DNA of 64,000 nucleotides from Ectocarpus siliculosus (GCA_000310025.1 FN649728.1:773640-837639), one strand, 5' to 3'. Positions 22,761 to 36,649 are shown, counted from the first letter of the stretch. The notes: a model not told the origin generated them from the sequence alone. Made by a program: numbers and translations.

Positions 22761-25024
22761 TCTAAACACTTCCTGATCTGCAGAGCACCTTCGAATGACC
22801 ATACGATGACAACAAGGCACGTCAATCACTGTGTCTGGGAGCAACGGCGTGTACCGCAGTTCGACAAACAAACATCGTCGCACCAAGCAACTACATAGTA
22901 TCCCGGTATTTACCCTTGTTCTTCTACTGCAATAAAATATCACGGATGGTGGTGCTCTTACAGACAGAGCAGTCTAGGTGGCAAGTAAGTTTGTTTGGAG
23001 ACCGCTTCATCAGAGCGGTAGCAGGAGCGAGACAACGGACAGGCCACTAAAGATCGCAAGCTTACCGCGATGAGATCATGACCAGACGCCAACAAGTCTT
23101 CCCGGCGGATGTGCCGCACGAGTAAAGTCTGTCCTTCCAGAACATAACAATATTAGCTGTAATTCCGTGACGATGCCCGGGGCTACAGTATTCACACCTT
23201 CCTCAAACGACGAATTATCTTCTCAGTACTTGATGTTGGACACGCAAGTACAGTCTACACCGACCACCGTGTTAGGGATTGGAGCAAGGATCTCAACGGT
23301 AGTTCTAGGCAAGATATGTAGATCTGCGGGAACTGCAACTCCTTTGGATTGTCGCTAAACATGGGATATAGTCTAGCCATAGCATCTCCCTCTCAGCAAG
23401 GAGCGGCCCGCGCCCCCTTCTGTTCAGTCTATCCGAAGCAGCTGCCTAGGACTCGGCAAGTGTGCTACTACTGCATTAATGAGAATTAATCAAGAGAGAG
23501 ACACAATAACAACCAACAAGTGAGTGGATCTTCAGGGATTGCTACACGTGTGAACCTCACAACAACCGTCCCCGTGGTGCTGGGCTAGGCTGGACAAAGA
23601 AAGCCGTTCGGCAGCAGCTGGTGAAGTATAGTCCACTTTATTTACTAATAATGGATGGTGGATGCATGTTGGAAACAGATGCTACACCGCATACTGCGTC
23701 AGTCTGCCCGCCCCCTTCGAGCACATCACGTAAAATAATGAAACATACTACAACTGACATATCATATGTACCAGGTAATTATGACAGCATCCAGAGAGAC
23801 TACCGGTTCACCCACTCGTTTCAAGTCTCGTCAATCAATCTTCACTTCATTGAAAAATACCCTGATCTCTGTGCAACGTTTTTTTGCTGTGCACGTACAT
23901 GAAGATCTCCCATTTATTTTCGGATATTGTTCTTCCCGCCCTCTACAGCAGAAGCAGTAGTGAGACTACTACAGCCCAGCGGGTCGATACAGCATAACTG
24001 ATGCACACAGCAGTATTTCTGAGTGGGACACGGGCTTCTAACACGCACAGCAGCAGTAGTTCTGGGTGAGACACGGCTTGAAACATGAAACACGCGATAC
24101 CCTGGCGAGGATATCCTCGTGTACTACTGTGGTACAGTACATGCATACACCGAACGGTCATGCTGCTATGTATACACGTAGGAGGATGGTTATCCCAGAT
24201 CCTGATTCTTCGATGGTCCAGGCAGTACACCGGTGATGATGTCACCAACAGTTGACTGGGAAACTGTAGACTGATCGATATCCCGCAGCAGCAATGTCCC
24301 GCTGTGCTGTATGTAACAGTAGCGGTATCGATCGAGGCCTTGATCGTCTCGGGAGAGACGAGTGAGGGTCCTGTTCCGTTTGAGGGTGCATGCCAGAGTG
24401 AATCCATCAAGTCTCCCTCGAAAACAGCCAACGGTCGACGGTGCGTTCGGATGTACAGAGACCCAAAGGTTCCGTCGATAGATACGGTGTTGATGTCGTA
24501 TGCATTACATGCACGATGTCTCCTGCATCCATCGCAGTCAGCAGCAACATACGGGGCGCTACAGTCATGGTGATGACCCTTCCTTCACACACAGCCATAT
24601 CTATTGTGTGCTCTTCTGCTCAGAGTACGCTCTCGCAGGGAAGACTAACCTGCGACTTGCACCAACGCTGCCGCAGCCGGTGTTGTTGCTGTGCTGGCTT
24701 TGGTTGTTGTAGTGCTCATGTACATCAACCTTTCCTTACCTCTGCGCCTGCGGCAGGCACCTGCGAGTACATTCAGAAGGGAGTTTGTCGTCCGTCCTAA
24801 GACCAAGGAATGCGTACAACAGCAGCAGCAGTGAGTAGTCGAGTGCGTGGTGCCGTGGACCAGCGGTGCGTCGAGTATAATGTCGGGAACGGTGTGGTGA
24901 AGAGAATTAAGCGTGATGGATCCGCTTAGAACGGCATGGATATAGCTCGGTGCATTGCCGCTTGGGTGAGTTTGGGCCAAGATGATTTTTCTCATACAGT
25001 ATGATTACGGAGGACCGTTGACTA

Positions 25025-25048
25025 CAGCAGCAGCAGCAGCAGCAGCAG
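25025..25048. repeat. (CAG)8 microsatellite
   Basis: Eight CAG triplets in a row, outside any supported exon. Confidence 0.85.
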
Positions 25049-27304
25049 CGTACGCACTTCGAAGAGCACGACATTTTTTGACAAGTCCAAAGAGACCGAA
25101 CCCACAGCTCCTCTGCATTCGTAGTGCTGCACGCGATGATGGCTACAGAAAACGCAGCACCATTGTGCTGAACCTCACGAATGCTGATGAAAGGTGAAAT
25201 ACTCGCTTTTTTGGAACAGAACAGAGAAATTCCAAGTTCACCTCGAATGCATTGTCCCGAACAGGCAGTGGGGTGAAAGCCGCAAACCAAACGCAACCGG
25301 GTGCGAACAACGAGGGGAACAGCTACAACAGAGTAGTATTGCAACGCCAGATTCTAAATAAGCACTCTTTTGTCTGTGTTGTCAGGCCGTGTGCTCCGTC
25401 AAGTGTAACGCTGCAAGACTCGGGAAGGATGTTCGTCATGATGAAGCACGATTTTTAATACCCCGTGTTCGAAGTATGGGCACACAGACAGCGAGGACAG
25501 CGCCAGGGCTGCGTGGAATTTGTTCGGAACTTGCTGGAATTTGTTCGTTCGTCGGGTTTTCGGGGTTTTCCGTTTTCTGTCTTTTTGGGCGGTAACAAAA
25601 CATGACGAACAAAATCCACTCCACAGGGTGCCACCCGCCCCCCGTGCTGACTGTGAACGCTCTCCCCGGACCAGGGCCAGAACCAAGCCAGAGCACGTAG
25701 ACAGAAGTCTTTCGGTGGTCTTTATATTTCTCTCCATGAGCGTACCTCGTCGACACCAATACATGTATGTGATCTGGCGTCAATGTCCCGTACCTCTCTG
25801 TACAAGTACCGGTTCCTGGATCCAGGGGTGCGATCTATGGAACGGTCCTGGGATGATTATCTTGCTGCTACAACTAAATTCTACCCAACACAAGGGCTGG
25901 TGTGCCGCGGCCGCAGGAGGCAGAACAAGCAGCCACAGGGCGGCCAAACAAAGTCGGAGCTATGCATGCACATGCAATCTAGGCTACAGATAGATCCATC
26001 ATCCAAAGAGGGCTTTGTCTACGTCTAGTCTAAACGTCCTGAGCGACGGGAAGGAGAAAGACGCCCCCATGTCGCCATGATGGTGGCCTACAGGTATTAT
26101 TCCGTTAGGAGGACCTAGATTGCACACCGTACGCAGGGCATATGGGTTAATACCCCTTCGTCTGCACCGGTGTTGGGCGGCCTCAGTGTGAGCAAAATGT
26201 GAAACGAATCACGCAGCAAGTAGGAAGGTTGTCCCTCGCTCAACACACACCTTGCTGTTCTGGTGGGACTTCTTTGAGGTAGGTCGCTGTTGTGTTTGTC
26301 CGCATCACGCCGCAGCTTCACCCACCCCTGCCCACCTTTATTTGCTACATTTCTTTGCAGACCGGTAACAAAGTTAAGGTCTCGTCAACTATGCATTATT
26401 AATAGCTGGGATCTACACACAAAACTCTTCCCTTCCTCTCGCTACTCTATAAAGTGGAACCGGCGGCGGCGCACAAAACAATACCCAGCGTACACAACAC
26501 ACCAAGAAACGACGAGAAACGGCTGGCCAGAGCAAACTGATGCACAACATGCGATCGACATAACGACCTCAAACCAGGAGCATGTCTTTCATGTCTTAAC
26601 GGGCACAATCATTTCTTTCGGGGGAGATAGGCGGACTCCCGCAGCGGCGTGCCGAAACGGCCAAAACTCAAGGCTGGCCAAGATAAACACGGCAAAACCG
26701 GTCACAAGGAAAACAAAAGTAAGGACGGTCATCCGGCCAGGGATAAAATCGCCGCACACAACCATCAAACACGAAAAAAAACAAACATCATACAATTTCT
26801 ACCACAAATCAGCAAATCTGATAAGCCCAGCACCACATCCAATAGATAGACCGAAGCACAGCGTTGCCGCCACCAAGGCATGCACACCTCCATGCTCTCT
26901 CTTCTACTACACCGACATGCCTCTTCTCACACCGCGTGAATCGTGCGGGCGGCACAACGGTTCCTCACCATCGTTCTTTTCGTTGGCTCACCCGTGCGCT
27001 ATGCTACACGTGTCGCTAATAATGCCCACCCGACGCAGCAAGTTGTTATCACGACATCCCAAAGCATACTGCTGCACCGGCATCCGCCCACCAACCCTCG
27101 TGCACACCCCAAAGCCTGACAACCAACATACATGACAAATCTCACGGCCAAAAAAATATCAGCGCAAACACGGCCAGAATTGATCCTATGAGGTGCGCTC
27201 GCTGTGGGTCCGCCCGACGACACCATCAAGCATGAAGGAAGGTTAAAGTTGATCGTTCAAGCGCTATCCAAGTGAAGCAGGCAGATTGCTGCAGCTCTGT
27301 ACTT

Positions 27305-27534
27305 GATTAGTGTGGCGCAAAATCGCTCGCGACATCAGGAAGGTAACCCGTGTGTTGTATAGCCAGCCATGTATACCGACCGGCAATCGACTAAAATATT
27401 TGAACGAAAATATTTGAACGATTAGTGTGGCGCAAAATCGCTCGCGACATCAGGAAGGTAACCCGTGTGTTGTATAGCCAGCCATGTATACCGACCGGCA
27501 ATCGATTAAAATATTTGAACGACCAATTGGGATC
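27305..27534. repeat. Recent tandem duplication, two copies of 115 bp
   Basis: The block starting GATTAGTGTGGCGCAAAATC at 27305 is repeated at 27420 with a single clear difference (CAATCGACT against CAATCGATT). A short AAAATATTTGAACGA direct repeat sits at the junction, which may have mediated the duplication. No gene is involved. Confidence 0.9.
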
Positions 27535-28562
27535 GCCACACTTACATATCCGTAGGCGCTAGAACTGCGGTGGGCCACCATCGTCTCAAGACAAACAACA
27601 CAGACAGAGAGAGGCACAAGAAAGCTGCTCGGCAAGTGAGCCTCTTGAAAACAAAGAAGTAGTTCATTAATAGAAATACTCGAACCATACGTTCACCTAC
27701 AACGCAAGGTGCGATCCGGTGTCATGTCCATGCCTTCACTATCTATCGTGCAGAGAGGATTCAGCATTGCTCTTCGCTTCGTCAACGACTCAGTGCATTA
27801 TGCCTACTAACGATGAACGCGCCAATAAACGGTACAGCGAGCCGGGGTTTAAACCCACAGCCCCGACCGGCCAAAAGACACCGGGTGTATGCATGAGTCT
27901 TGCTCATAAGACTCACCCTCACATTTAACCCTATAACTAGAATGGGACGTGTTGGCTACACCACAACCGCCGTGCTCGCAGAACCAACCCCAATCCCATC
28001 GCGTGTGTTTTAATCTGCTCCCGTGAAAAAACACTGGGGGTGGGATCAGCAACAAACATTGTGAACACGGGTACATCGCAAATTCACGAAATAAAAGCTG
28101 TCGCACCTACAAAACCTTCATCGAGGGCGGGGGGCGGGCGGGGGCGGTCAGGTCCCTCCTGCAAGTCTCGCCACCAACGGTGCTTGGACAAAAACAAAAC
28201 CAACTACTTGTTCGTTCGTACAGCCCGCTCAACACAGAGGCATACGCATATAACCCTCAAACACAGCAAAAGACAGCCCCGGCTCCTCTCTACTTACAAC
28301 ACATCGCAACACGGCTCGCCCACCCGCCCTGTCAGGCGGCCCCCTCAATCGGCCGGTTGCCTCTTCGATAATTTCTCCAAGTACCCCGGGGGATCGAACA
28401 TCATACAATGCCGCGTTTTGCCCCCCTCGGCCGTCTATGCCGGCGGCGCTATTCGCCCTGCGACAAAACGAAAGTATATACAGACACACTCAATATCGGG
28501 CTACGCTTGCTCATCACTGCCCCCACCCACCCTTTCTTTCTCCTCCTCCCATGATTTTACCC

Positions 28563-30466
28563 TCAGGCGGTGGTAGACGCCGAAGCCCGCTCCTCGAACC
28601 TCGACGCCGATACGGAGAGCGGGTCTGGGACGTCCACTGCAGCTACCGCAGCCGGGTGCACGTCCGTTGGGCCTCCCACCGATTGCTCATCCCCAGCAGC
28701 CGCCGCCGCCGCCGCCGCCGCCGCGGGGAACGCCTCCGCCCCCCCCCCGGGCGAGGGACTCGTCGCCGCGGGGTTGGCCTCATGGCCGGCCACCGCGGCC
28801 GGGGGTAATACCGGCAACAGGGAGGCGACTCCCGGAGCCGTCGAAGTAGGCGGCGGCGGCGGCGCCGCCGCCGGAGGCTCTCCTTGCCCTTGCTCCCCCT
28901 CCTCCCCCTCCTCCTCCTCCAACGTAACGACCACTTCAGATGACGAGCCACCGCCCTGTGACGCCGCTCGGGGTCGGTCGGCGTCACCTCCGTCAGCGGC
29001 AACATCGACACCGCCGAAACCACCGCCGGAACCACCGCCGACGAGCCCGCTTGTCCTCGCAACCACGGGCTCAGAGAGCACCCCACTCGTTGCACCTCCG
29101 CTGCCCATCTCAACTTCCCCGCCCGTTGGACCCCCCGGGGGTGCCGTCTGAGCCACCACAGCCCCCGGTCCCCGCTCGTGATTCCGAAGCCACCGGCGCA
29201 AGCTTCTGACCGGCACCGCGGACGAGCCGACGAGGCCGGCCTTGCTCTCGGTAGAGGGCGGCTCGACGGGCTGCTTGCAGAACGGGCACGTCGGGCTCTG
29301 CGCCAGCCAGACGTCGACGCAGCCGGCGTGGAAGAAGTGCCCGCACGGCAGCACCCTCAGGTCCTGCCCGTCTTCCTCCTCGCACAGGCAGATCGCGCAC
29401 GTCGCCTCCTCTTCCACCCCCTCCCCTGCCGCTGCCGGTTCGGTCCCCTTCCCGGGGCCCCCGACACCCCACCCCTTCTCCACATCCATGTCGCCCCCGC
29501 CGCCGGCCAGTTTCGACCCGAACCGCCTGTGTTTCGGGAGCACGTTGGTCTGCTCAAGGCTCCGAATCTGTGCGGGGGTGAGACCCGCTGGCCCCGCCGA
29601 TGTCGCCGCCCCAAGACCCGTCCCCGTAAACCCTGCGCCCGTTTGATCGCCCCGGCCACCCCTCCTGTCGTGCGGCACAAGAAGAAAATAGACAGCAAGT
29701 CGGGAGCGGTAAGCTACGGCAGACGGGCGCAAAAGAGGGCACAAGAAAAAAGACCGACAAGTTCCTACAGCACGAAAGGCCGTCGGAGCCGTGAACGGGC
29801 GTAAAAGAGGGCATCGAAACGACCGATATTTATAGTGCCTATCGCACATGCGAGTCGTCAGCACTTCGCTGGGTGGTTCACGGGGTAACGCAAGCAGCGA
29901 ACGGCGAACGCGCATGAATTTTCATCTTTTGTGCTGTGAGCAATAACTCTCCAAAGGACTAAAGAGCGCGTTGGTGCAGCACGTCGAAACAATTCGAAAG
30001 TCAACGAGTCTCACCCGACGTACTAAATATTTCCTGAATCCGTGAGAAGGATGTAATTATCTCGAACTGGCGTGCATCGCAAGCAACTGGGATTCGACTT
30101 GCACCATTCGCGAATCGCTTCAAACCCAGCGTGTGTATCGGAATAACCCATTGGAAGCTGTGAGAGTAAAATAACCGCATCACTTGAAATCGATGCAGCA
30201 CCTTCCGACAGGTGCCAACCAAGAGAAAAAAGAGAAGAAAAAAAACACAAACAGGCCGTCCCGCCATGGCCAAATTCGAAACCTATCGGATTGTACGCCC
30301 CGTGTGTGTGTGCAGCCGTTACCACACACCTGTCCGAGAAGTGGGCGCCGCTCAGGGCGCTCTCACGCGCACGGTGCACGCAGACCAGCCTGGCGAAGGT
30401 CACCCCGCACCAGACGAAGCCCAGCAGAATCAGGGTCGAGTTGAACAGGAAGGATGTGCTGATCTG
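28563..30466 (-). CDS. Membrane-anchored RING-H2 finger protein (probable E3 ubiquitin ligase)
   Basis: Exon 30330-30466 encodes a hydrophobic helix ([20 protein letters not shown]) followed by a basic segment, so it is a likely transmembrane anchor. It joins in phase (AG plus G) to the large last exon 28563-29664. The last exon holds a C3H2C3 RING-H2 finger: [11 protein letters not shown], then [16 protein letters not shown] and CPFC. This domain recruits a ubiquitin-loaded E2 enzyme and transfers ubiquitin to substrates. The C-terminal half is low-complexity: glycine- and serine-rich, an acidic stretch ([10 protein letters not shown]), proline runs and an eleven-alanine run encoded by GCN repeats. 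TM-then-RING order resembles ATL/RNF-type ligases of endomembranes. More exons upstream are expected, perhaps those at 31993-32523. The open frames on the other strand are shadows of this GC-rich exon. Confidence 0.8.
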
Positions 30467-31992
30467 CTGCACCGGTTGTTCCGAAAAGAAACAAGGGAAA
30501 ATATCGAGGAGGAGCGTTGAGGGCGAAGGGCGGATTGGTGGGGGAAAGAAGGTGACATTCCATGGCTGGGAAGTATGTTTTCGGATGTCTACATGCCCTC
30601 CTGCCGTCCTCCGTGCTCATCCTTGGCCTCTGTGCGTTATTCTCTGTCTCCTTGGACGGAACAGTCTCGTACGATTGGTAACGCTTGCCAGTTCGCTCTC
30701 TCTCGTTCCGCTGGGACACGGGTCACCAAATGGGGCTCTCGCATGGCAAAAATCGACCGGAAACATCATATTCCTGGAAAATTCCTTTGGGGTGACGTCG
30801 GCCATGTATCCCTCACTCTAAAAAAAAAATCATAAAACCACAGGAAGACGACCTATTCGAGGAATAGCCACAGAGTATATGTGGTACAGAGAAGAGAAGA
30901 GGAGGATGCGGGGTTGCTCTATTGTTGCTGCGTCGGGCTAGTCGTTTGACGATCGGTGGCGCGTTTGGTACGATGCGACACGGTGGTTGGTGGGGCACCT
31001 GGTCGACTGTCCTCTTGTAGACTATCACCACCGTCCTCTCGGCGGTGATGTTTGAAGCGCTGAACCTCACTGTCGCCGTGGCTGGAACCCGCCGCCGTCA
31101 CAGCAGTCGTGGTCATCGGAGCACCACACGCCCAGCACAATCAACAGCATCAGCAGCGGCAGCAGACATACGGAACGAAAGGGGGAGGGAGAAAAAAATC
31201 AGGACCAGCGGTTGGAGGACTACAAAAAGGCAGGACAGGTGAAAGCGTGAAACAATTTCTTCACGCAGCATCAGCAGCACAAAAAATTGCGGTCAGACAC
31301 CATGAAAAAAAAGAAGACGACCGGTGCCTGGTAACTTCACGATACGAGCACAAGAACAAAGCTTTTCGCGGCGGTATTTGGATCAGAAAATTTGCTCAGA
31401 GTATTCCACCTCAAGGAACTTATTAGCCTAAATACAATGCAGATTGTTCCATGTTCGGAATAAAAAACCCATTCGGTGGACGGACACAGCAAGCACAATA
31501 TGTACTACTGCACAGGGTGCGGGCGTGTGTGTGCGAATGAGAACACGGAGATATCAGTACTACCCTCAATAGACAGATGTTGTTGCTTTGTAGTGAGAAG
31601 AATTCTTGATGCCATCCTGCCACGGCAGCCCAATCGCTACAATGCCTCGCTCCACAGGTCTCACTTGCAAAACTGTCTTCAATGTCCCCTTACGAAACCG
31701 TGCAACGCGGAGCTTGACGCGGCAAAGGAGGGACGAACGTTACGTGCCATGTGCTGTGGAGTGGTTCCCTGAGACAAACCAATCATCCAGGACAAAGGCC
31801 AGCGAAAGCAAGCCGGGAAAATGCGACTTGCGTGCATTGAAGTCCGATCACCATCAACAGATACCTTCTATCTCTACATGAAATTCTATATTTTGCATCA
31901 GTTTCAGTTTCATGTTCTGCAGTGGAAACTACACATGGAACGTGATCGGATGAAAATATAAACCCAAACGCATGCACGAGACGATGGCGCAC

Positions 31993-32523
31993 ATGAGTAG
32001 AACAGTTCCCTGGCTTCTCCGTCCGCCCCGACTTCGATGACGTCGCCATCTAAGACCAGCCCTAAGTCTTCTTCGTATTCAACATCTGTGTCCTCGTCGT
32101 CTTCGACAGTCAGCTCGTCTCCGGCTGCGAAATCAGCTCGCCTACAGAGTAACCAAAGAGAGGAGAGAGAGAGAGAGACAGAGACAGAGAGAGAGAGATA
32201 GAGAGAGAGAGAGGGAGAAGAGAGCAAGTGAAACGGCGAAATACCGGGACCGCCCACCACGGCGGTAACTTAACGGCGGCAAAATTACCGAGTAAACCCT
32301 CGAAAAAAACCAAACAACAACTCTTCGCTTCGCGCGCGACCAGCGCGCGCGACGAACGCATTCCTAAATAAGGTGCTGCTGCCTAAAGCATGGCAAACAT
32401 AGCGCGAACTCACCGGAAGGAGATAGTGAGCGTCGAGCCGTCCACATTAGGGATCTCCCAACACCTTTCGTCGTCCTCTCCCGCCGAACCTGCATCGATT
32501 CTGAGGGTGTCATCTTCCGCAGA
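31993..32523 (-). CDS. Two acidic exons, possible N-terminal part of the RING-H2 gene
   Basis: Exon 32414-32523 (110 nt) follows a GTGGTCAG acceptor, encodes SAEDDTLRIDAGSAGEDD and ENP-like residues through VDGSTLTISF, and ends at a GTGAGT donor. It joins in phase to an exon starting at 32141 after a CTGTAG acceptor (RADFAAGDELTVEDDEDTDV, then DLGLVLDGDVIEVGADGEA). The 3' end of that exon is uncertain; a GTGCGC donor at 31992 is one option. A further candidate exon lies at about 31698-31762. The segment is strongly acidic, has no recognised domain and would precede the transmembrane helix if it belongs to the RING-H2 gene. It could also be a separate gene. Confidence 0.5.
32166..32220. repeat. 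(GA)n microsatellite in the intron between the two acidic exons
   Basis: A GA-rich tract of about 55 bases lies just upstream (on the minus strand) of the CTGTAG acceptor at 32142. Read on the minus strand it is a TC tract and serves as that intron's pyrimidine tract. Confidence 0.8.
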
Positions 32524-35500
32524 CTGACCACACAACACCGAGAGCAAAACGGCGCCAAGGTGTTGTGACGCTGCTGCTGCGGCAGTAAGTTGATAGCAGT
32601 GACAGATAACTGGCCACACAAGACCCAAACGGGGGCAACCAAGGGCTCTCGTCTGCAACTATGTAACATCAGACCCCTTGGGCTTTACGCTTGAAGTCGT
32701 CCCCGAGTCGGGAAACTCTGACCGAAGCAGCATTGCCGGTCCAAGAAAATCACAAAAAAATGTGTGCCGCACAACACCGGTCGGTTCTCCGAATGAAATG
32801 GGGCTGCCTGCTGCTGTGCGATTTGTTGATAGCTGCTGGTGTTTTGGACGGCCCCGTTACGAGTGCTACTGTACTGTACTCTGCTGATTTTCGAAGCAGT
32901 ACAGTACCTAGGTGACACAAGGTATCATACCCCCGGCTGATTTTCGAAGCTCGATTACGCCACAGCAGAAATAATGGTGGTGCCGATAACGGTGATAACG
33001 GTGGAGTTGGAACCGTCTCATGGAGACATCTCCGATAGCGTACCAATTGTCTAGAGCCGCTAACTGAATAGTCTATCGGATTGGCCTAATAATAGCGAGG
33101 AGAGGTTTTCCTTCACAACGACCGTTTGTTCACGTGCACAACGAACGACAGTAACTCTACGGCTGTCGGTGAAAAAACAGGATTTTTCAGCCCGACCCAG
33201 GGACGCTCGAATCCACATGGTACGGGGTATTGAACTCATATTGTCCCGTTATCCAGGACAGCAACTCACGGGTCTGACGGTATTCTCTAGCTAGTATTCT
33301 CGCGGTGCCAGCAGCCAGCAGCTCTACTTGGAACGCCGGTACACATCATCGCGGGACAAAGGACACCATCCGTCCGCATCCAACCGCGGAATGGTAATAT
33401 GGTCAGTAATTCATGGTACTTCCTACAGCAGTAGTATTTGAACTTCAATAAGTACTATTTCGTGCAACTCTCCACGAACTACAGGACGCCGCGGATACAT
33501 TTCTGACAAGTTACAGCTTTACATACGCCAAGGCGAAGCACTGCGGCCAGCTCTCGAAAAAAAAATGTATGCTGAAACCGTTACTACGCGGCGCCGGCGA
33601 GGGATCAACACCGGGAAAACAGGGAGTAAATGTTTCACTACTGCTGTGTGTGTTCTGTTTTTCTTCAGGGTGATACAACAGCACACCCGACGAACCACCT
33701 ACCCAACGCGTTCCTTCTACACCTTCCCAGCATAACATACAGAGAGATGCACAGGATGGCTACCAAATTGTCTTGATGAACCTGTTACCCACGGGGGAGA
33801 TATCACTGCTGTGTGCTGCTCTGGAAATCGTGGAAAAACAGGACTTTCGCTGACTCTATGGATTCATTACTAATCTATCTATGACACTTTTCTTCGATAG
33901 AGATGGATTCGTTGTGGCCACTCTGATGAAAGGGGCATATGCAGCAGGGCTATCAAAGCCATGGCAGGGGAGGGATCACAGGGAAAAGAACGCAAAATTT
34001 CCAAACAATAACTCAAACACCCCGGGGGCCACCTGTCTGTCGGAGTGTACAATAATGTGCAGGCGCATGGTGGAGTTAGGATGGGGTTACATTGTCTTGT
34101 TTTTTGGGTAACCTCGAAGTCGGCCAAGGTGGAGGATGACACCCAACAGAGAGGGGGGTCATAGTATGCAGAGACGAAGGCGTTGATACGAGATCAAGAA
34201 CGGTTGCGTGTCACCCGGAGTATATTTGATGTACAACCCTTTCCCTCCACTGCTGCTGGCGCCTCTGATCCTTGTACTACTTGTTGTTGTTGCTGTCTTC
34301 ACATTAAAAACAGTTCCGATCTCTCTCTACCCAGTACTACTGAACATCTCCGGATGGGTGCCGCATATAAGGAGACAACCACCCACGACATGACATGAGT
34401 GGATGCCACCCGTGGACGTGGGCGGCTTCTTCCACTAGTCTACACATCATGTCCAGACGGCCCTGCGTGCCAAAAGGGGCTTGTTGCATTTTACTTAAAA
34501 AAATACAATGGGTACCATTTTAGAAAATACCCACGAACACACACAGAAAGACAGACCACCGTGGTGTTGGTTGTTGTTGTTGTTGTTGTTGTTTCGGTGT
34601 TTCGGCATTTTCTCGGCTGACATGGAATGCTCATGTCGACGCACTGCTGTGCAGCACGCACATGGCCAGAAAATTGAGGAGGAGATAGAAAGACAGGCGC
34701 TGAACATGCACGAGTACACCTCATGCAACCAACCTCGCCCACGAGTCCGTCGAGTCAGAGCCTCACACCAGGCAGGTTCCATGGGCGGCACACATGGTTG
34801 AAGCAGCGAATCAGAAAAACAGCGTCCATCCAATACACCGACCGGTGCCAGCATGCTGCAAGCTGTGTGCGGCCGCTGTCTGCTTGTGTTGAGAGGTATG
34901 TACTGCAGCTGCTTTAGTCGCGCGACATCCGTTGGTGATCACTCAATCTTCCAGTGAGCTGTGGAGCGAGCGATTGGCGCACACATATGATGTGAACGCG
35001 CACCTGTTCTCGGAACTCGCACAAAACGACGGCCGAAACCCCGGGCTCAACACATCAACAACCCGACCCTCCTGCAGTCCAGGGGCCAGAACACCCAATC
35101 AATGCCGACCATCATCAACTATCAATTGTGGGAGCCGCAGGGCAACCACGCAAGGCAGCAACGACTCAAGCTCGCTCTAACACCGCACCGCGGCTCACCG
35201 GATCCAAAGTCTCACAGGTCAACCCTGACCCTGAACCAGGCCCTCCCCCGCCGCCCTGCAGCCGCCGCCGGAGTCGATGGGGGTCAGTGCTGAGAAAGGA
35301 ATCATCAAACCGTCGTCGGTCTTCGGGAATCTCGCCACCTTCTGTTCCTCGTTCTGCTGCTGCTGCTGCTGCTGCCGCTTCTGCAGTACTCCCCCACCCC
35401 CTCAGCATCCCGACCCACCCCTCCTGCGTCCTGTGCGCCTGCTGCTGCTGCTGCTGCTGCTGGTGTGGCAAGGCCTGACGGACCCGAGGACCCACCAGAG

Positions 35501-36649
35501 CGATCGGCATCGCCCACGTGCTCAATCGCCTCATGTCTCTTCCTGCCTGCTGCCAGGTTGCTGCGGTTAAGAAAAAACGATGCCGCGGTACCTGCTGGAC
35601 TGCGAATGGGACCCCTCACCCCTACCTCTGTAGACTACGCCTTTGGGTTAGTTGTGCCTGCTGCGGGTCGCGCAAGGGGGCGGAAACGCAAGACAGGCGT
35701 TGAGTGCGGGCAAAAGGGTGCCGCAGTTTACCCGTCTCTGCCAAGAACTGACGACGCCAAGATGATGACATTGTATACCACCCCTCCTTTGCCACCTTTC
35801 TTAGGTTCCTCCGCAGGTAGGTACTCTATATAGCTGCTCCACCAAAGGACAAAGGGCATGCTATCGACGCGTGCCCAGACACTCATAGATTGCAATTCAT
35901 AAAACTTACCGCGTGATGGACCTCTTTGCTCTGTTGAGTACTAGGCTGCAATGCTGGCAAGCTAGGGCGAAGGTCTGCTGTCTGCTTGGCTGCTTGGAGA
36001 TCGAGGGGTCAGCAGCAGTATGATGAGTCTCCAAAACCACAAAGGCCTGCCACGCAGCGCTGTCTTTATTAGTCGTTTCATCGCACTGCTTGAAGTAACG
36101 TGGTGAAACCGCTGGCTCTACATGTACAAAACGCCGCTGGTGTTTGTGGTGTAGCACTCACCACATGCAAAAGCGATGTTGTTACATGTACAGATAGCTT
36201 GAACTATACTTGTAGTGTCTCGGCGGTGACCGCGGTGGGCGCATCATCGGCCCGGAGTCCGACATCTTCACCACCGCCGCAGCGCAGTCCCAAACCAACA
36301 GACCAGTCAACGATATAGCCATATCGACGTCAAAGACACAAGCTCTGTACAGCAGTACTCGTGTTTCTCCCTCTACAACTAACTGCTGTACATCCATCCC
36401 CAACGACAGCAACGATTCCTCACTAGACTACAGTACACCGGCCACCGTAACCTCTCAAACTACAGCGTCTGTCCCGTACAAGGCCGCGCTTTCCGCCCTA
36501 GGATCATGACAACGGTCACACGATATCGATGGCGCATCGCCCCCCTCCCCCCAATGACCAGATACACCTCACACGCCTTCGCCACATCTCCTCGAACCCT
36601 GCTCTCTCTATAGGTGTATTATCAGCTATTAATAAGCGTGCAACGGCTT
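32524..36649. other. Intergenic stretch with a CTG/CAG-rich candidate coding block
   Basis: The only candidate is at about 35170-35580 on the minus strand, where two frames stay open. One reads MRRLSTWAMP, then eight glutamines and IPEDRRRFDDSFLSTDPHRL. The other follows a CCGCAG acceptor and reads NLAAGRKRHEAIEHVGDADR with a poly-alanine tract. Both contain the (CTG)n repeats at 35357-35380 and 35439-35463. I cannot decide between them, and neither may be real. A copy of the (GTT)n-TCTTCACATTAAAAAC repeat lies at 34281-34320. The rest shows nothing I can support. Confidence 0.3.

Larger units (their letters stand above)
22546..28562. other. Long stretch without a supportable gene
   Basis: A weak minus-strand exon candidate lies at about 23060-23130 (QTLLVRHIRREDLLASGHDL before a GTAAGC donor), and an open minus frame at 24330-24430 starts MAVFEGDLMDSLWH. 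Either could be an upstream exon of paralog copy 2, but neither could be matched to copy 1. A 281-codon + frame at 26290-27135 has low-complexity composition and no domain. The listed repeats are the only firm features. Confidence 0.4.

Noticed and set aside
25025-25048. CAG repeat as a poly-glutamine gene
   Set aside because: The frame around it has no coding character beyond the repeat.
26290-27135. 281-codon + strand frame
   Set aside because: Low-complexity composition, no domain, no homologous signal, and it lies in an otherwise gene-free stretch; probably a chance open frame.
28570-29804. Long + strand frames (193 and 208 codons) opposite the RING gene
   Set aside because: They are shadows of a GC-rich minus exon with a clear RING finger; they are Pro/Arg-rich and have no domain.
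32691-32915. Short + frame with a signal-peptide-like start (MKWGCLLLCDLLIAAGVL)
   Set aside because: It ends after about 40 further residues, has no domain and no exon continuation; the hydrophobic start is probably chance.
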